The notes beneath the pieces were generated by a model. The model ran no database searches. It saw only the letters and a program-made list of their open reading frames with translations, and had not been told where the DNA came from. From Persephonella hydrogeniphila (GTDB lineage Bacteria; Aquificota; Aquificia; Aquificales; Hydrogenothermaceae): DNA of 64,000 bases. The stretch spans positions 1 to 64,000 of the forward strand of contig NZ_OBEI01000011.1 of NCBI RefSeq assembly GCF_900215515.1, given 5' to 3'. How positions within the stretch are numbered: the stretch's first letter is position 1; every line of letters starts with the position of its first letter. This document shows, piece after piece, positions 49,992-56,785 of the stretch. Both the position numbers and the translations under genes were made by a program.

Positions 49992-50271
49992 AGAAGAAAT
50001 CAAAATAATAAAAGAAACTGCAAAAAAGTTTTTTGGAGGAAATGCAAAGGTTTATATTTTTGGAAGCAGAACAGATTTAGATAAAAAAGGTGGAGATATA
50101 GATATATTTATAGAAACAGATAAAAACATTTCTTTAAAAGAAGAACTTAAATTTTTGGTAGAGCTTGAGAAAAAGGGAATAGAAAGAAAAGTTGACCTAA
50201 TTATAAAAGCTCCAAACAAAAGAGAAAAATTCATTTTCAAAGAAGCAAAAGAAAAGGGTATTTTAATATGA
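49966..50271 (+). CDS. mntA: MntA nucleotidyltransferase antitoxin
   Basis: 101 aa from the ATG at 49966, inside the end of cas8b. A minimal pol-beta-type nucleotidyltransferase: GSR at 33-35 and DID at 44-46 (one residue shorter than the usual GSX10DXD spacing). MntA antitoxins AMPylate the tyrosine of their HepT toxin. hepT follows with a 4-bp overlap, so this is a complete HEPN-MNT pair set between cas8b and cas7. Confidence 0.88.
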   Translation: MRPKVRLSEEEIKIIKETAKKFFGGNAKVYIFGSRTDLDKKGGDIDIFIETDKNISLKEELKFLVELEKKGIERKVDLIIKAPNKREKFIFKEAKEKGILI

Positions 50272-50723
50272 ATTTTATAAAAGAAAATTTAGAAATAGCA
50301 AAGATTCATTTAGATAGATTGAAAAATGCTAAGGAAGAAATAATAGAAAAGAATTTAATTGAGAATTTAGACATAGATGATTTTGAAATAGTTAAAGTAT
50401 TAGATACTTTTATATTTAGATTTATTAAACTTCAAGATTATTTGGGACAAAAACTTTTCAGAAGGTTTCTTGAGATTATTGGTGAATATTATGAAAACAT
50501 GAGCTTCTTAGATGTTTTAGATAGATTAGAAAAATTAGAAATCATTTCTTCAGCGGATAGATGGATGGAAATTAGAAAACTAAGAAATAAACTGACACAT
50601 GAATATCCAGATGAAATAGAAGAGATGAAATTAGAACTTACAGAAGCTTTAAATGCAATTCCTGAAATAGAACTAACTTTACAAAAAATTGAGGATTATT
50701 TAAAAGAAAAAAATTTAATATAA
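50268..50723 (+). CDS. hepT: HepT HEPN toxin
   Basis: 151-aa helical HEPN RNase. The active-site motif RNKLTHEY (residues 106-113) fits RX4HXY exactly, including the tyrosine that MntA modifies. It overlaps mntA by 4 bp and ends 12 bp before cas7. An intact active site suggests a working toxin. It is the clearest of the toxin genes inside the cas operon. Confidence 0.88.
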   Translation: MNFIKENLEIAKIHLDRLKNAKEEIIEKNLIENLDIDDFEIVKVLDTFIFRFIKLQDYLGQKLFRRFLEIIGEYYENMSFLDVLDRLEKLEIISSADRWMEIRKLRNKLTHEYPDEIEEMKLELTEALNAIPEIELTLQKIEDYLKEKNLI

Positions 50724-50735
50724 AGGAGATATGCC

Positions 50736-51641
50736 ATGAATGAAACAATTAAAAACCGCAGAGAGTATTTATTTTTATACGATGTAAGCTTTGCCAATCC
50801 AAATGGAGACCCAAACGATGAAAACAAACCAAGAATCGATGAAGAAACAGGAAGAAATATCGTTACGGATGTTCGTTTAAAAAGGACTATAAGGGATTAT
50901 CTTAAAGATTTTGGAGGGTTAGAAATATTTGTTAGAGAAATTTCTGATAAAGATGGAAAGATTCAAGATGCGAAAGCAAGGGCAAAAGATTTTGATAACA
51001 ATCCAGAGCGAATTCTGAATGAATGTATTGATGTAAGACTTTTTGGAGGAACTATTCCAATAACAACTGGAAAAAATAAAGACAGTTCTATTACTTATAC
51101 AGGTCCTGTTCAGTTTAACATGGGGCAGTCCCTTCATAGAGTAAAACTTGAGTATATAAAAGGAACTGGAGCTTTTGCATCAGGATCAGGAAAAGAGCAG
51201 AAAACTTTCAGAGAAGAATGGATACTGCCTTACTCATTTATTGCTTTTCACGGTGTAGCCAACGAAAACTCTGCAAAAGAAACAGGTTTAACAGATGAAG
51301 ATTTAGAACACCTGAAAAAAGGAATGTGGGAAGGGACAAAAAACTTGATAACCCGTTCTAAAAATGAACAGATGCCAAGACTTTTAATAGAAATCGTTTA
51401 TAAAGATGGTGTTCATTCCCATATAGGAGAACTACACAGATACATAAAAATTGAGTCAGAAAAAGCAGATGAAGAACTAAGAAGTACAGATGATTTTGTG
51501 TTAAATATAGATAAGCTTATTGAAGTATTAGAAGAAGAAGCTAATAAAATAGAAAAAGTTTTATATAAAGCCGATAGGAATTTAAGATTAAATAGAGAAC
51601 TTGCGTCAGAAAAAATAAATTTTGAAAAAATGGAAATTTAA
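50736..51641 (+). CDS. cas7: Cas7/Csh2, type I-B backbone
   Basis: 301 aa. The family opening FLYDVSFANPNGDPNDENKP, then ETGRNIVTDVRLKRTIRDYL, and the mid-protein TYTGPVQFNMGQSLHRV are characteristic of the DevR/Csh2 group. It forms the crRNA-binding filament of Cascade. AAGGAGAT site upstream, after hepT. A 44-bp gap follows before the antitoxin-like gene. Confidence 0.95.
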   Translation: MNETIKNRREYLFLYDVSFANPNGDPNDENKPRIDEETGRNIVTDVRLKRTIRDYLKDFGGLEIFVREISDKDGKIQDAKARAKDFDNNPERILNECIDVRLFGGTIPITTGKNKDSSITYTGPVQFNMGQSLHRVKLEYIKGTGAFASGSGKEQKTFREEWILPYSFIAFHGVANENSAKETGLTDEDLEHLKKGMWEGTKNLITRSKNEQMPRLLIEIVYKDGVHSHIGELHRYIKIESEKADEELRSTDDFVLNIDKLIEVLEEEANKIEKVLYKADRNLRLNRELASEKINFEKMEI

Positions 51642-51685
51642 GGATAAATTTAAAATGAAATATAAGAATATATGAGGTTCTTATT

Positions 51686-51883
51686 ATGACAAAAATAATT
51701 ATAAAACAGGCAAATGAAGAAGAAATTATATCAACATCTTTAGCTCCTGAAGAGATAAAAAAATTAATAAAGGAATATGAAGAAGAAAAAAAGGCGAAAA
51801 AAGCTTTAGAGAAAATGTTTGGTATTTTGAAAACCAAAAAGTCGTTAGACGAAATTAGAGAGGAACTTTATGAAGAAATTTAA
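51686..51883 (+). CDS. Antitoxin-like small protein
   Basis: 65 aa: a short N-terminal strand region (TKIIIKQANEEEIISTS), a long charged helix, and a C-terminal LDEIREELYEEI. The shape is that of VapB/RelB-type antitoxins, but the family is not certain. Directly downstream (51868-51951, overlapping) is a 27-codon frame starting MKKFKFINVISSAEEL; its two ends recall the start and the C-terminus of a PIN toxin with the middle deleted. If so, this is a toxin-antitoxin remnant. Confidence 0.4.
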   Translation: MTKIIIKQANEEEIISTSLAPEEIKKLIKEYEEEKKAKKALEKMFGILKTKKSLDEIREELYEEI

Positions 51884-51951
51884 GTTCATTAATGTAATAT
51901 CTTCAGCAGAAGAACTAAAACAGACTATTAATGTAAAAAATGAAAACCCTT
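51868..51951 (+). pseudogene. Possible remnant of a PIN-type toxin
   Basis: 27 codons overlapping the end of the antitoxin-like gene and ending over the next ATG. INVISSAEELKQTI resembles the last strand and helix of PIN domains and MKKFKF the first strand. The catalytic core is missing. Could be chance. Confidence 0.25.
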
Positions 51952-52236
51952 GAAGATATAAAACAGCTTTTAAATAAGCATAAAAAAGAGATAAAAGAAA
52001 AATATGGAGTCAAAAACCTGTATATTTTTGGTTCTTATGTTAGAGAGGAACAAACACCAGAAAGTGATATTGATATATTAGTTGAGTTCGAGAAAGGAAA
52101 AAAGACATTTGATAATTATATGGATTTAAAGTTTTACTTAGAAGATCTATTAGGTAAAAAAGTTGATTTAGTTATCAAAGAAGTTGTTAGGAAAGAGTTA
52201 AAGAAATATATATATGGAGAAGCTATAAAATCTTAG
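51940..52236 (+). CDS. Orphan MntA-like nucleotidyltransferase
   Basis: 98 aa. The full GSX10DXD motif is present (GSYVREEQTPESDIDI), followed by the KVDLVIKE strand that carries the third carboxylate. It is related to the MntA at 49966 but clearly diverged, so not a recent copy. No HEPN partner is adjacent: cas5 starts 17 bp later. It may protect against a toxin elsewhere or be left from a second HEPN-MNT pair. Confidence 0.85.
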   Translation: MKTLEDIKQLLNKHKKEIKEKYGVKNLYIFGSYVREEQTPESDIDILVEFEKGKKTFDNYMDLKFYLEDLLGKKVDLVIKEVVRKELKKYIYGEAIKS

Positions 52237-52252
52237 ACAAGGAATTTAATAA

Positions 52253-52945
52253 ATGAAAGTATTGGTTTTTGATATTTGGGGAGATTTTGGGCATTTTAAA
52301 AAGTTTTATACAACCTCATCGCCTTTGACATTTTCTGTTCCGCCTCCTACTGCTGTTTATGGAATGTTAGGAGCTATTTTAGGATTTAGAAAAGAGGAAT
52401 ATCTGAAATATATAAACGGCAGAACTACAAAGTTAGCAATTCAGATCCTTAATCCTGTAAAAAAAATTAGAATGACTCTAAATTACATAGACACAAAAAA
52501 CTCAAACAGTTTTCATCTCATAAAAACAAGAACACAGATAAAAACAGAGTTTTTAAAAAATCCTGCTTACAGACTTTTTGTGAATCTTAATGAAGAAGAT
52601 TTATTTAATAAATTAATAGAGAAAGTTAAAAACAAGGAATCCTTTTACACATTGTCTTTAGGACTTTCAAATCTAATCGCTAACTTTAAGTTTGTGGATA
52701 TTTCAGAGGCAGTTCCTATCGATAAAACAGAATATGTAAATTCTACAATTCTTTCAAAAAATGTAAAAAATATAGAAATCCAAGAAGGAAAAAGATATTT
52801 CAAAGAGAAACTTCCATTAGATATGAACACAGATAGAGAAGTTTTAAGATATGAAGATGTAATAATGGAACTGAATGGAAATAAATTAGAAGGAAGTTTT
52901 GAAAATTGTTATAAAGTTAGGAATTCTATAATTTCTTTCGTTTAA
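52253..52945 (+). CDS. cas5: Cas5 (I-B type)
   Basis: 230 aa. The N-terminal Cas5 signature reads LVFDIWGDFGHFKKFYTTSSP followed by PPTAVYGMLGAILGF. It holds the crRNA 5' handle in Cascade. It begins 17 bp after the orphan MntA. A 72-bp AT-rich gap with possible promoter elements follows before the next pair. Confidence 0.93.
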   Translation: MKVLVFDIWGDFGHFKKFYTTSSPLTFSVPPPTAVYGMLGAILGFRKEEYLKYINGRTTKLAIQILNPVKKIRMTLNYIDTKNSNSFHLIKTRTQIKTEFLKNPAYRLFVNLNEEDLFNKLIEKVKNKESFYTLSLGLSNLIANFKFVDISEAVPIDKTEYVNSTILSKNVKNIEIQEGKRYFKEKLPLDMNTDREVLRYEDVIMELNGNKLEGSFENCYKVRNSIISFV

Positions 52946-53017
52946 AGTTTCGCTTTACAATTGATAGCAAAGATACTATATTTAGCATTATAAAAAGTAC
53001 TGTAAAGAGGTTTTTAG

Positions 53018-53266
53018 ATGGTATTATCTGCTAATGATTTAAAGACAAAAGGGATTTCATTTGTTGAAAAGCTTATTAAAAAATATAATGAAGTTTTTAT
53101 TACTGTAAGAGGCAAAAAGAAGTTTGTTATTCTTCCTATTGAAGAATATGAGAAATTAAAAGAAGCCGAACTTGAAAAAATTATTAGAGAAGCAGAAGAA
53201 GATTATGAAAAAGGAAGATATATAAAAGAAACTGCTGAAGAACATTTTAAAAAATTAGGTATATAG
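53018..53266 (+). CDS. Phd/YefM-type antitoxin
   Basis: 82 aa. The N-terminal half has the Phd/YefM look (SANDLKTKGISFVEKLIKKYNEVFITVRGKKKFVILPIEEYEKLKE), a DNA-binding dimer fold; the C-terminal helix would bind the toxin. GAGG site upstream. The stop codon touches the TTG start of the toxin. Such antitoxins usually repress their own operon. Confidence 0.85.
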   Translation: MVLSANDLKTKGISFVEKLIKKYNEVFITVRGKKKFVILPIEEYEKLKEAELEKIIREAEEDYEKGRYIKETAEEHFKKLGI

Positions 53267-53539
53267 TTGTATGCTCTTGTTTTTACTGAAACTTTTCAAA
53301 AAAGAGAAAAAGAGTTCCTAAAAAAACATAAAGATCTAATTCCAAGATATAAAAAGGTTTTAAGACTTTTAGAGCTAAATCCTTATCATCCTTCATTAAG
53401 ATTACATAAATTAAAAGGAAAATTTAAAGACAAATACTCTGTTTCTATAACAATGAGTTATAGAATAATTTTAACATTCGCTATAGTAGAAAAAGAAATA
53501 GTTTTAATCGATATAGGTCACCATGATGAAGTTTATTAA
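53267..53539 (+). CDS. RelE/ParE-superfamily toxin
   Basis: 90 aa from a TTG directly after the antitoxin stop. The fold is clear from the C-terminal half (SYRIILTFAIVEKEIVLIDIGHHDEVY), typical of RelE/YafQ-like ribosome-dependent mRNA interferases; basic residues in the middle (RLHKLKGKFKDKY) fit RNA contact. Its last 17 bp overlap the cas3 start, so translation of toxin and Cas3 is linked. Confidence 0.85.
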   Translation: MYALVFTETFQKREKEFLKKHKDLIPRYKKVLRLLELNPYHPSLRLHKLKGKFKDKYSVSITMSYRIILTFAIVEKEIVLIDIGHHDEVY

Positions 53540-55865
53540 TTCAAACATTCTCTCCCATCCTGATAGACTTTTAGAAGATCACGTATCACAGGTAGTAGAA
53601 TTAGCTAATGATTTTTATTCAAATTTACCTATAAATGATGAAATTTTGAGAGATATACTCACTATCATAGCCTTTTCACATGATATCGGAAAATCTACAC
53701 AATTTTTTCAGGAATATATCAGAGGAGATAAAAATTTAAAAAATAAAAAAGAAACTAACCATGCCCATCTTGGAGCAGTTATAGGACTTTATCTGACAGA
53801 CAAATATCTAAAATCTAAAAATATAGATAATCCTTTTCTTCTTTCCCTTGCTTATATTCTCCCAAAGCGGCACCATTCAAACCTAAGAGATTTTTTAGAA
53901 GATTTAAGTATAGACGAACAAGATATCGATATTCTTCAAAAACAGATAAAATCAATAGATAAAGAAGAATTCAAGATATTCCTAAAAAATGTAAAATTAC
54001 AGGATAAAAATATAATAAACTTTTCCTTTGAAGAGATAGATCTTGACCAGATAAAACAAAATCTTAGAAAAATAAAAAGATTTACAAGAAAACTAAAAAA
54101 TCAAAAATCTTTAGAATATTACATAAATACAGTTCTTCTATTTTCCCTTTTGCTTGATGCAGATAAATCAGATGTAGGAATAAAAACAGACAAAAATATT
54201 CTCTTTAAGGAAATTCAAATAAATCCTAAAATCGTAGATAATTTTGTTAAAAATTTGTCCACCACAAAAACACATATAATCAACCTCAGAGAAAAAGCAT
54301 ACAAAGAAGTCTCAGATAAAAAAATAGATATAAACAAAAAGATTTATACTTTAACTCTTCCTACAGGATTGGGAAAAACGCTAATATCATTCAAAATAGC
54401 TTTAAAAATAGCTCAAAAAGTAAAAAAAGAAAAAAACAAAGATTTGAAAATTATTTATAGTCTTCCTTTCTTGTCAATAATTGAACAAAATTACAATGTA
54501 TTTGAAAAAGTTTTAGAAAACTCAAATATCAAATTAGATTCGTCTGTTATCCTAAAACACCACCATTTGACTGGTTTTAAATATAAAGAAAAAGAAGATG
54601 AATTTGATTATGACACATCAAGGATTTTAATAGAAGGATGGAATAGTAAAATAATTACCACTACATTTATTCAATTTTTTTATTCATTAATTGGGAATAA
54701 AAACAAAATGCTTAGAAAATTTCACAAATTTGCAAATTCTGTGGTGATTCTTGACGAAATTCAGTCAATTCCACATAGATACTGGCTACTTCTTAGAAAA
54801 ATTTTGACAGAGATGGCTGAAAGGTTTAATTTCTATATAATTTTTTCAACAGCAACACAGCCGTTAATTTTAGAAAAAGAAAATTACACAGAGCTGATTA
54901 ACCACAAACCATACTTTGAAAAAATAAACAGATACACAATAAATATAGATAAGAACCCTAAGACTATAAAAGACTTCTCAAACTCTTTAAAAATAAATCA
55001 AGAAAAAAGCCATTTATTTATTATGAATACAGTTTCAGCTGCCAAAGAATTATACCAGCAGTTGAAGAAAGAGTATGAAAACGAAAAAATAATATTTCTA
55101 TCTACACATATAATTCCAAAACAAAGATTAGAAAGAATCCAAAAACTAAAATTAAGTGAAGGCAAAATTGCTGTGTCAACTCAGCTTGTAGAAGCAGGAG
55201 TAGATATAGATTTTGACATTGTTTATAGAGATTTTGCACCATTTGACAGTTTAAACCAGTCTGCAGGTAGATGTAATAGAGAAGGAAAAAAAGAAAAAGG
55301 AGAATTTTTTGTTATCAAATTAAAAGATGAAAATGGAAGAGAGTTTTCATCGTATATCTATGATCCTGTTTTACTATCAATAACAGATGAGATCTTACAA
55401 AACCCCAGATATGAAGAAAAAGATGTTTTTAATCTTATAAATGAATACTATCAAAAGCTTTCATCAAGGAAGTCAGATAAAGAATCTCTGGATTTACTTG
55501 ATATGCTGTATTCCTTAAAATTTTCAGGAGAAAAAGAGAAAGGTAAAATCAGTTCTATTCAGGATTTTGTTTTGATAAAAGAGGATATTTATAAAGAAGA
55601 TGTCTTTATTGAAATAGATGAGGAAGCAAAAGAAGTTTGGAAAGAGTTTTCAAATATATGGAAATTACCTGATATATTTGAAAGAAAAAAAGCTTTTGAC
55701 AGTATAAAAGCAGATTTTTATAAATTTGTAGTTTCTGTGCCAATAAAAGGCAATCCACCTCCTATAGAAAATAATTTTAATTATGTTCCTTATGAAAATT
55801 TGGATAATTATTATGATCTGGAAACAGGTTTTAAAGTGAAAGGAGACCTATATTTTGAGTTTTAG
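53523..55865 (+). CDS. cas3: Cas3 nuclease-helicase
   Basis: 780 aa: an N-terminal HD nuclease (FSHDIGKSTQFF, later RHHSNLRDF) fused to an SF2 helicase with LPTGLGKTLISF, VILDEIQSIPHRYW, FSTATQPL, STQLVEAGVDIDFD and QSAGRCNREG. All catalytic motifs are intact. ATG codons at 53523 and 53526 both lie in the toxin gene. A strong hairpin lies right after its stop. Confidence 0.96.
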   Translation: MMKFINSNILSHPDRLLEDHVSQVVELANDFYSNLPINDEILRDILTIIAFSHDIGKSTQFFQEYIRGDKNLKNKKETNHAHLGAVIGLYLTDKYLKSKNIDNPFLLSLAYILPKRHHSNLRDFLEDLSIDEQDIDILQKQIKSIDKEEFKIFLKNVKLQDKNIINFSFEEIDLDQIKQNLRKIKRFTRKLKNQKSLEYYINTVLLFSLLLDADKSDVGIKTDKNILFKEIQINPKIVDNFVKNLSTTKTHIINLREKAYKEVSDKKIDINKKIYTLTLPTGLGKTLISFKIALKIAQKVKKEKNKDLKIIYSLPFLSIIEQNYNVFEKVLENSNIKLDSSVILKHHHLTGFKYKEKEDEFDYDTSRILIEGWNSKIITTTFIQFFYSLIGNKNKMLRKFHKFANSVVILDEIQSIPHRYWLLLRKILTEMAERFNFYIIFSTATQPLILEKENYTELINHKPYFEKINRYTINIDKNPKTIKDFSNSLKINQEKSHLFIMNTVSAAKELYQQLKKEYENEKIIFLSTHIIPKQRLERIQKLKLSEGKIAVSTQLVEAGVDIDFDIVYRDFAPFDSLNQSAGRCNREGKKEKGEFFVIKLKDENGREFSSYIYDPVLLSITDEILQNPRYEEKDVFNLINEYYQKLSSRKSDKESLDLLDMLYSLKFSGEKEKGKISSIQDFVLIKEDIYKEDVFIEIDEEAKEVWKEFSNIWKLPDIFERKKAFDSIKADFYKFVVSVPIKGNPPPIENNFNYVPYENLDNYYDLETGFKVKGDLYFEF

Positions 55866-55887
55866 AGAGGGAGGGTCTCCCTCCCTA
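55866..55887. terminator. Hairpin after cas3
   Basis: GAGGGAGGG-TCT-CCCTCCC starts one base after the cas3 stop and covers the last bases of the 24-aa frame on the other strand. It is followed by ATTTG rather than a T-run, so it may be a leaky terminator or an mRNA-stabilising hairpin. Confidence 0.6.
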
Positions 55888-55959
55888 TTTGTAGAGAATT
55901 TTTGCAATAATCGCTGAAAATAGAGTCATTGCTAAGATTATAGCAAGAGTTTGATCCAT
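55885..55959 (-). CDS. 24-aa hydrophobic peptide between cas3 and cas4
   Basis: The ATG at 55959 is preceded by AAAGGAGGTG with 8-nt spacing, one of the best ribosome sites in the window. The peptide (MDQTLAIILAMTL then FSAIIAKILYK) is one membrane helix with a lysine-ended tail, the shape of type I toxin peptides. It is antisense to the cas direction and ends in the post-cas3 hairpin. Its promoter would have to lie near or inside the CRISPR-like repeats at 55982-56041. It is too short for homology; the call rests on the ribosome site and composition. Confidence 0.5.
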   Translation of the reverse strand: MDQTLAIILAMTLFSAIIAKILYK

Positions 55960-55981
55960 ACACGTCACCTCCTTTTTGGCT

Positions 55982-56011
55982 TAATTTTCAGTGCCTATCA
56001 GGAAACAAATT
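55982..56011 (+). repeat. Degenerate CRISPR-like repeat
   Basis: Aligned without gaps to the array repeat it matches 19 of 30 positions, with a core AGTGCCTATCAGGAA that is 14 of 15. The small stem CCT/AGG is kept and the change falls in its loop. It directly abuts the next repeat with no spacer. Confidence 0.65.
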
Positions 56012-56041
56012 GTTTTTAGAATATCTATGAGGGATTGAAAC
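56012..56041 (+). repeat. Solo CRISPR repeat upstream of cas4
   Basis: 30 bp starting GTTTTTAGAAT and ending GGGATTGAAAC. It matches the array repeat at 25 of 30 positions and keeps the AUUGAAAC handle. It reads on the plus strand, opposite to the array but along the cas mRNA. The cas4 ATG follows 41 bp later. Cas6 could cut here. Confidence 0.85.
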
Positions 56042-56082
56042 TGATAGTTGCGATTTGCTTTTTAAATCATCAAATTTATCTT

Positions 56083-56577
56083 ATGGAAAAAATAAACATT
56101 AACGGAACTCTTATCTGGTATTACTATATTTGTCCAAGGGAGGTTTGGTTAATCGGACATTCTATCGAAGCAGATCAGGAGAGTGATTTTCTGATTTTAG
56201 GAAAGCATATTCACGAAATTTTTTACAAAAGACAGAAAAAGGAATTTTTAATAGATAACACAGTCAAAATAGATATCCTTCCAAGTAAAAAAGTCATTGG
56301 AGAAATAAAAAAATCATCAAAGTATCTAAAAAGTGCCAGAATGCAAATATCATTTTATCTCTATTATCTAAAACAAAAAGGATTCTTGATAAATGGTGAA
56401 CTTTTAATTCCTGAAGAAAGAAAAAGAGAAAAGATTGTTCTAACAACAGAGATAGAAGAGGAATTAGAAAAAGCAATAACAGAAATAAATAAGATATTAA
56501 ACCAGGAAAAACCACCAAAACCTGTTAAAATTCCATATTGCAAAAATTGTGCTTACAAGGAGATGTGCTGGAGTTAG
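56083..56577 (+). CDS. cas4: Cas4 exonuclease
   Basis: 164 aa from the ATG at 56083; an in-frame TTG at 56035 lies inside the solo repeat and would add unrelated residues. RecB-like nuclease: first Cys in YYICPREVW, GKHIHE, the catalytic VIGEIKKSSKY, and the terminal cysteines YCKNCAYKEMCW for an Fe-S cluster. It trims prespacers and selects PAMs for Cas1-Cas2. The ribosome site is weak, so its translation may depend on upstream processing. Confidence 0.92.
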   Translation: MEKININGTLIWYYYICPREVWLIGHSIEADQESDFLILGKHIHEIFYKRQKKEFLIDNTVKIDILPSKKVIGEIKKSSKYLKSARMQISFYLYYLKQKGFLINGELLIPEERKREKIVLTTEIEEELEKAITEINKILNQEKPPKPVKIPYCKNCAYKEMCWS

Positions 56578-56579
56578 AA

Positions 56580-56735
56580 ATGGCTATCAAAAGAATTAAA
56601 AAAAGAAATATTCCATTACCTATAATTATTTGTGGTTTAGCAGTTGAGATTTATACACGGGAATTTTATATAAGTGGAAATATTGAATTGGTTTCCCGTA
56701 TAGAAAAGAAATCGAACAGAAGAAATTTTATCTGA
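56580..56735 (+). pseudogene. Decayed nucleotidyltransferase between cas4 and cas1
   Basis: 51 codons reading MAIKRIKKRNIPLPIIICGL, then AVEIYTREFYISGNIELVSR. The pattern resembles the N-terminus of AbiEii/DUF6036-like nucleotidyltransferases (GGxAVExYTxGxYxTxDIDLV), but the active-site acidic pair is NIE and the first Gly is Cys. A +1 shift near the end would extend it by about 18 codons (EEILSDKYFREIL). Probably a dead remnant of another toxin-antitoxin gene. Confidence 0.5.
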
Positions 56736-56785
56736 TAAATATTTTAGAGAAATTTTAAAGGATTACATTAAATAAAGGGAGTTGT

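Noticed and set aside
53541-55865. cas3 inactivated by the overlapping toxin gene
   Set aside because: All HD and helicase motifs are intact and the frame is uninterrupted.
56035-56082. Longer cas4 start at a TTG inside the solo repeat
   Set aside because: The extra residues are unlike Cas4 and the TTG is part of the conserved ATTGAAAC handle; ATG at 56083 fits the family.
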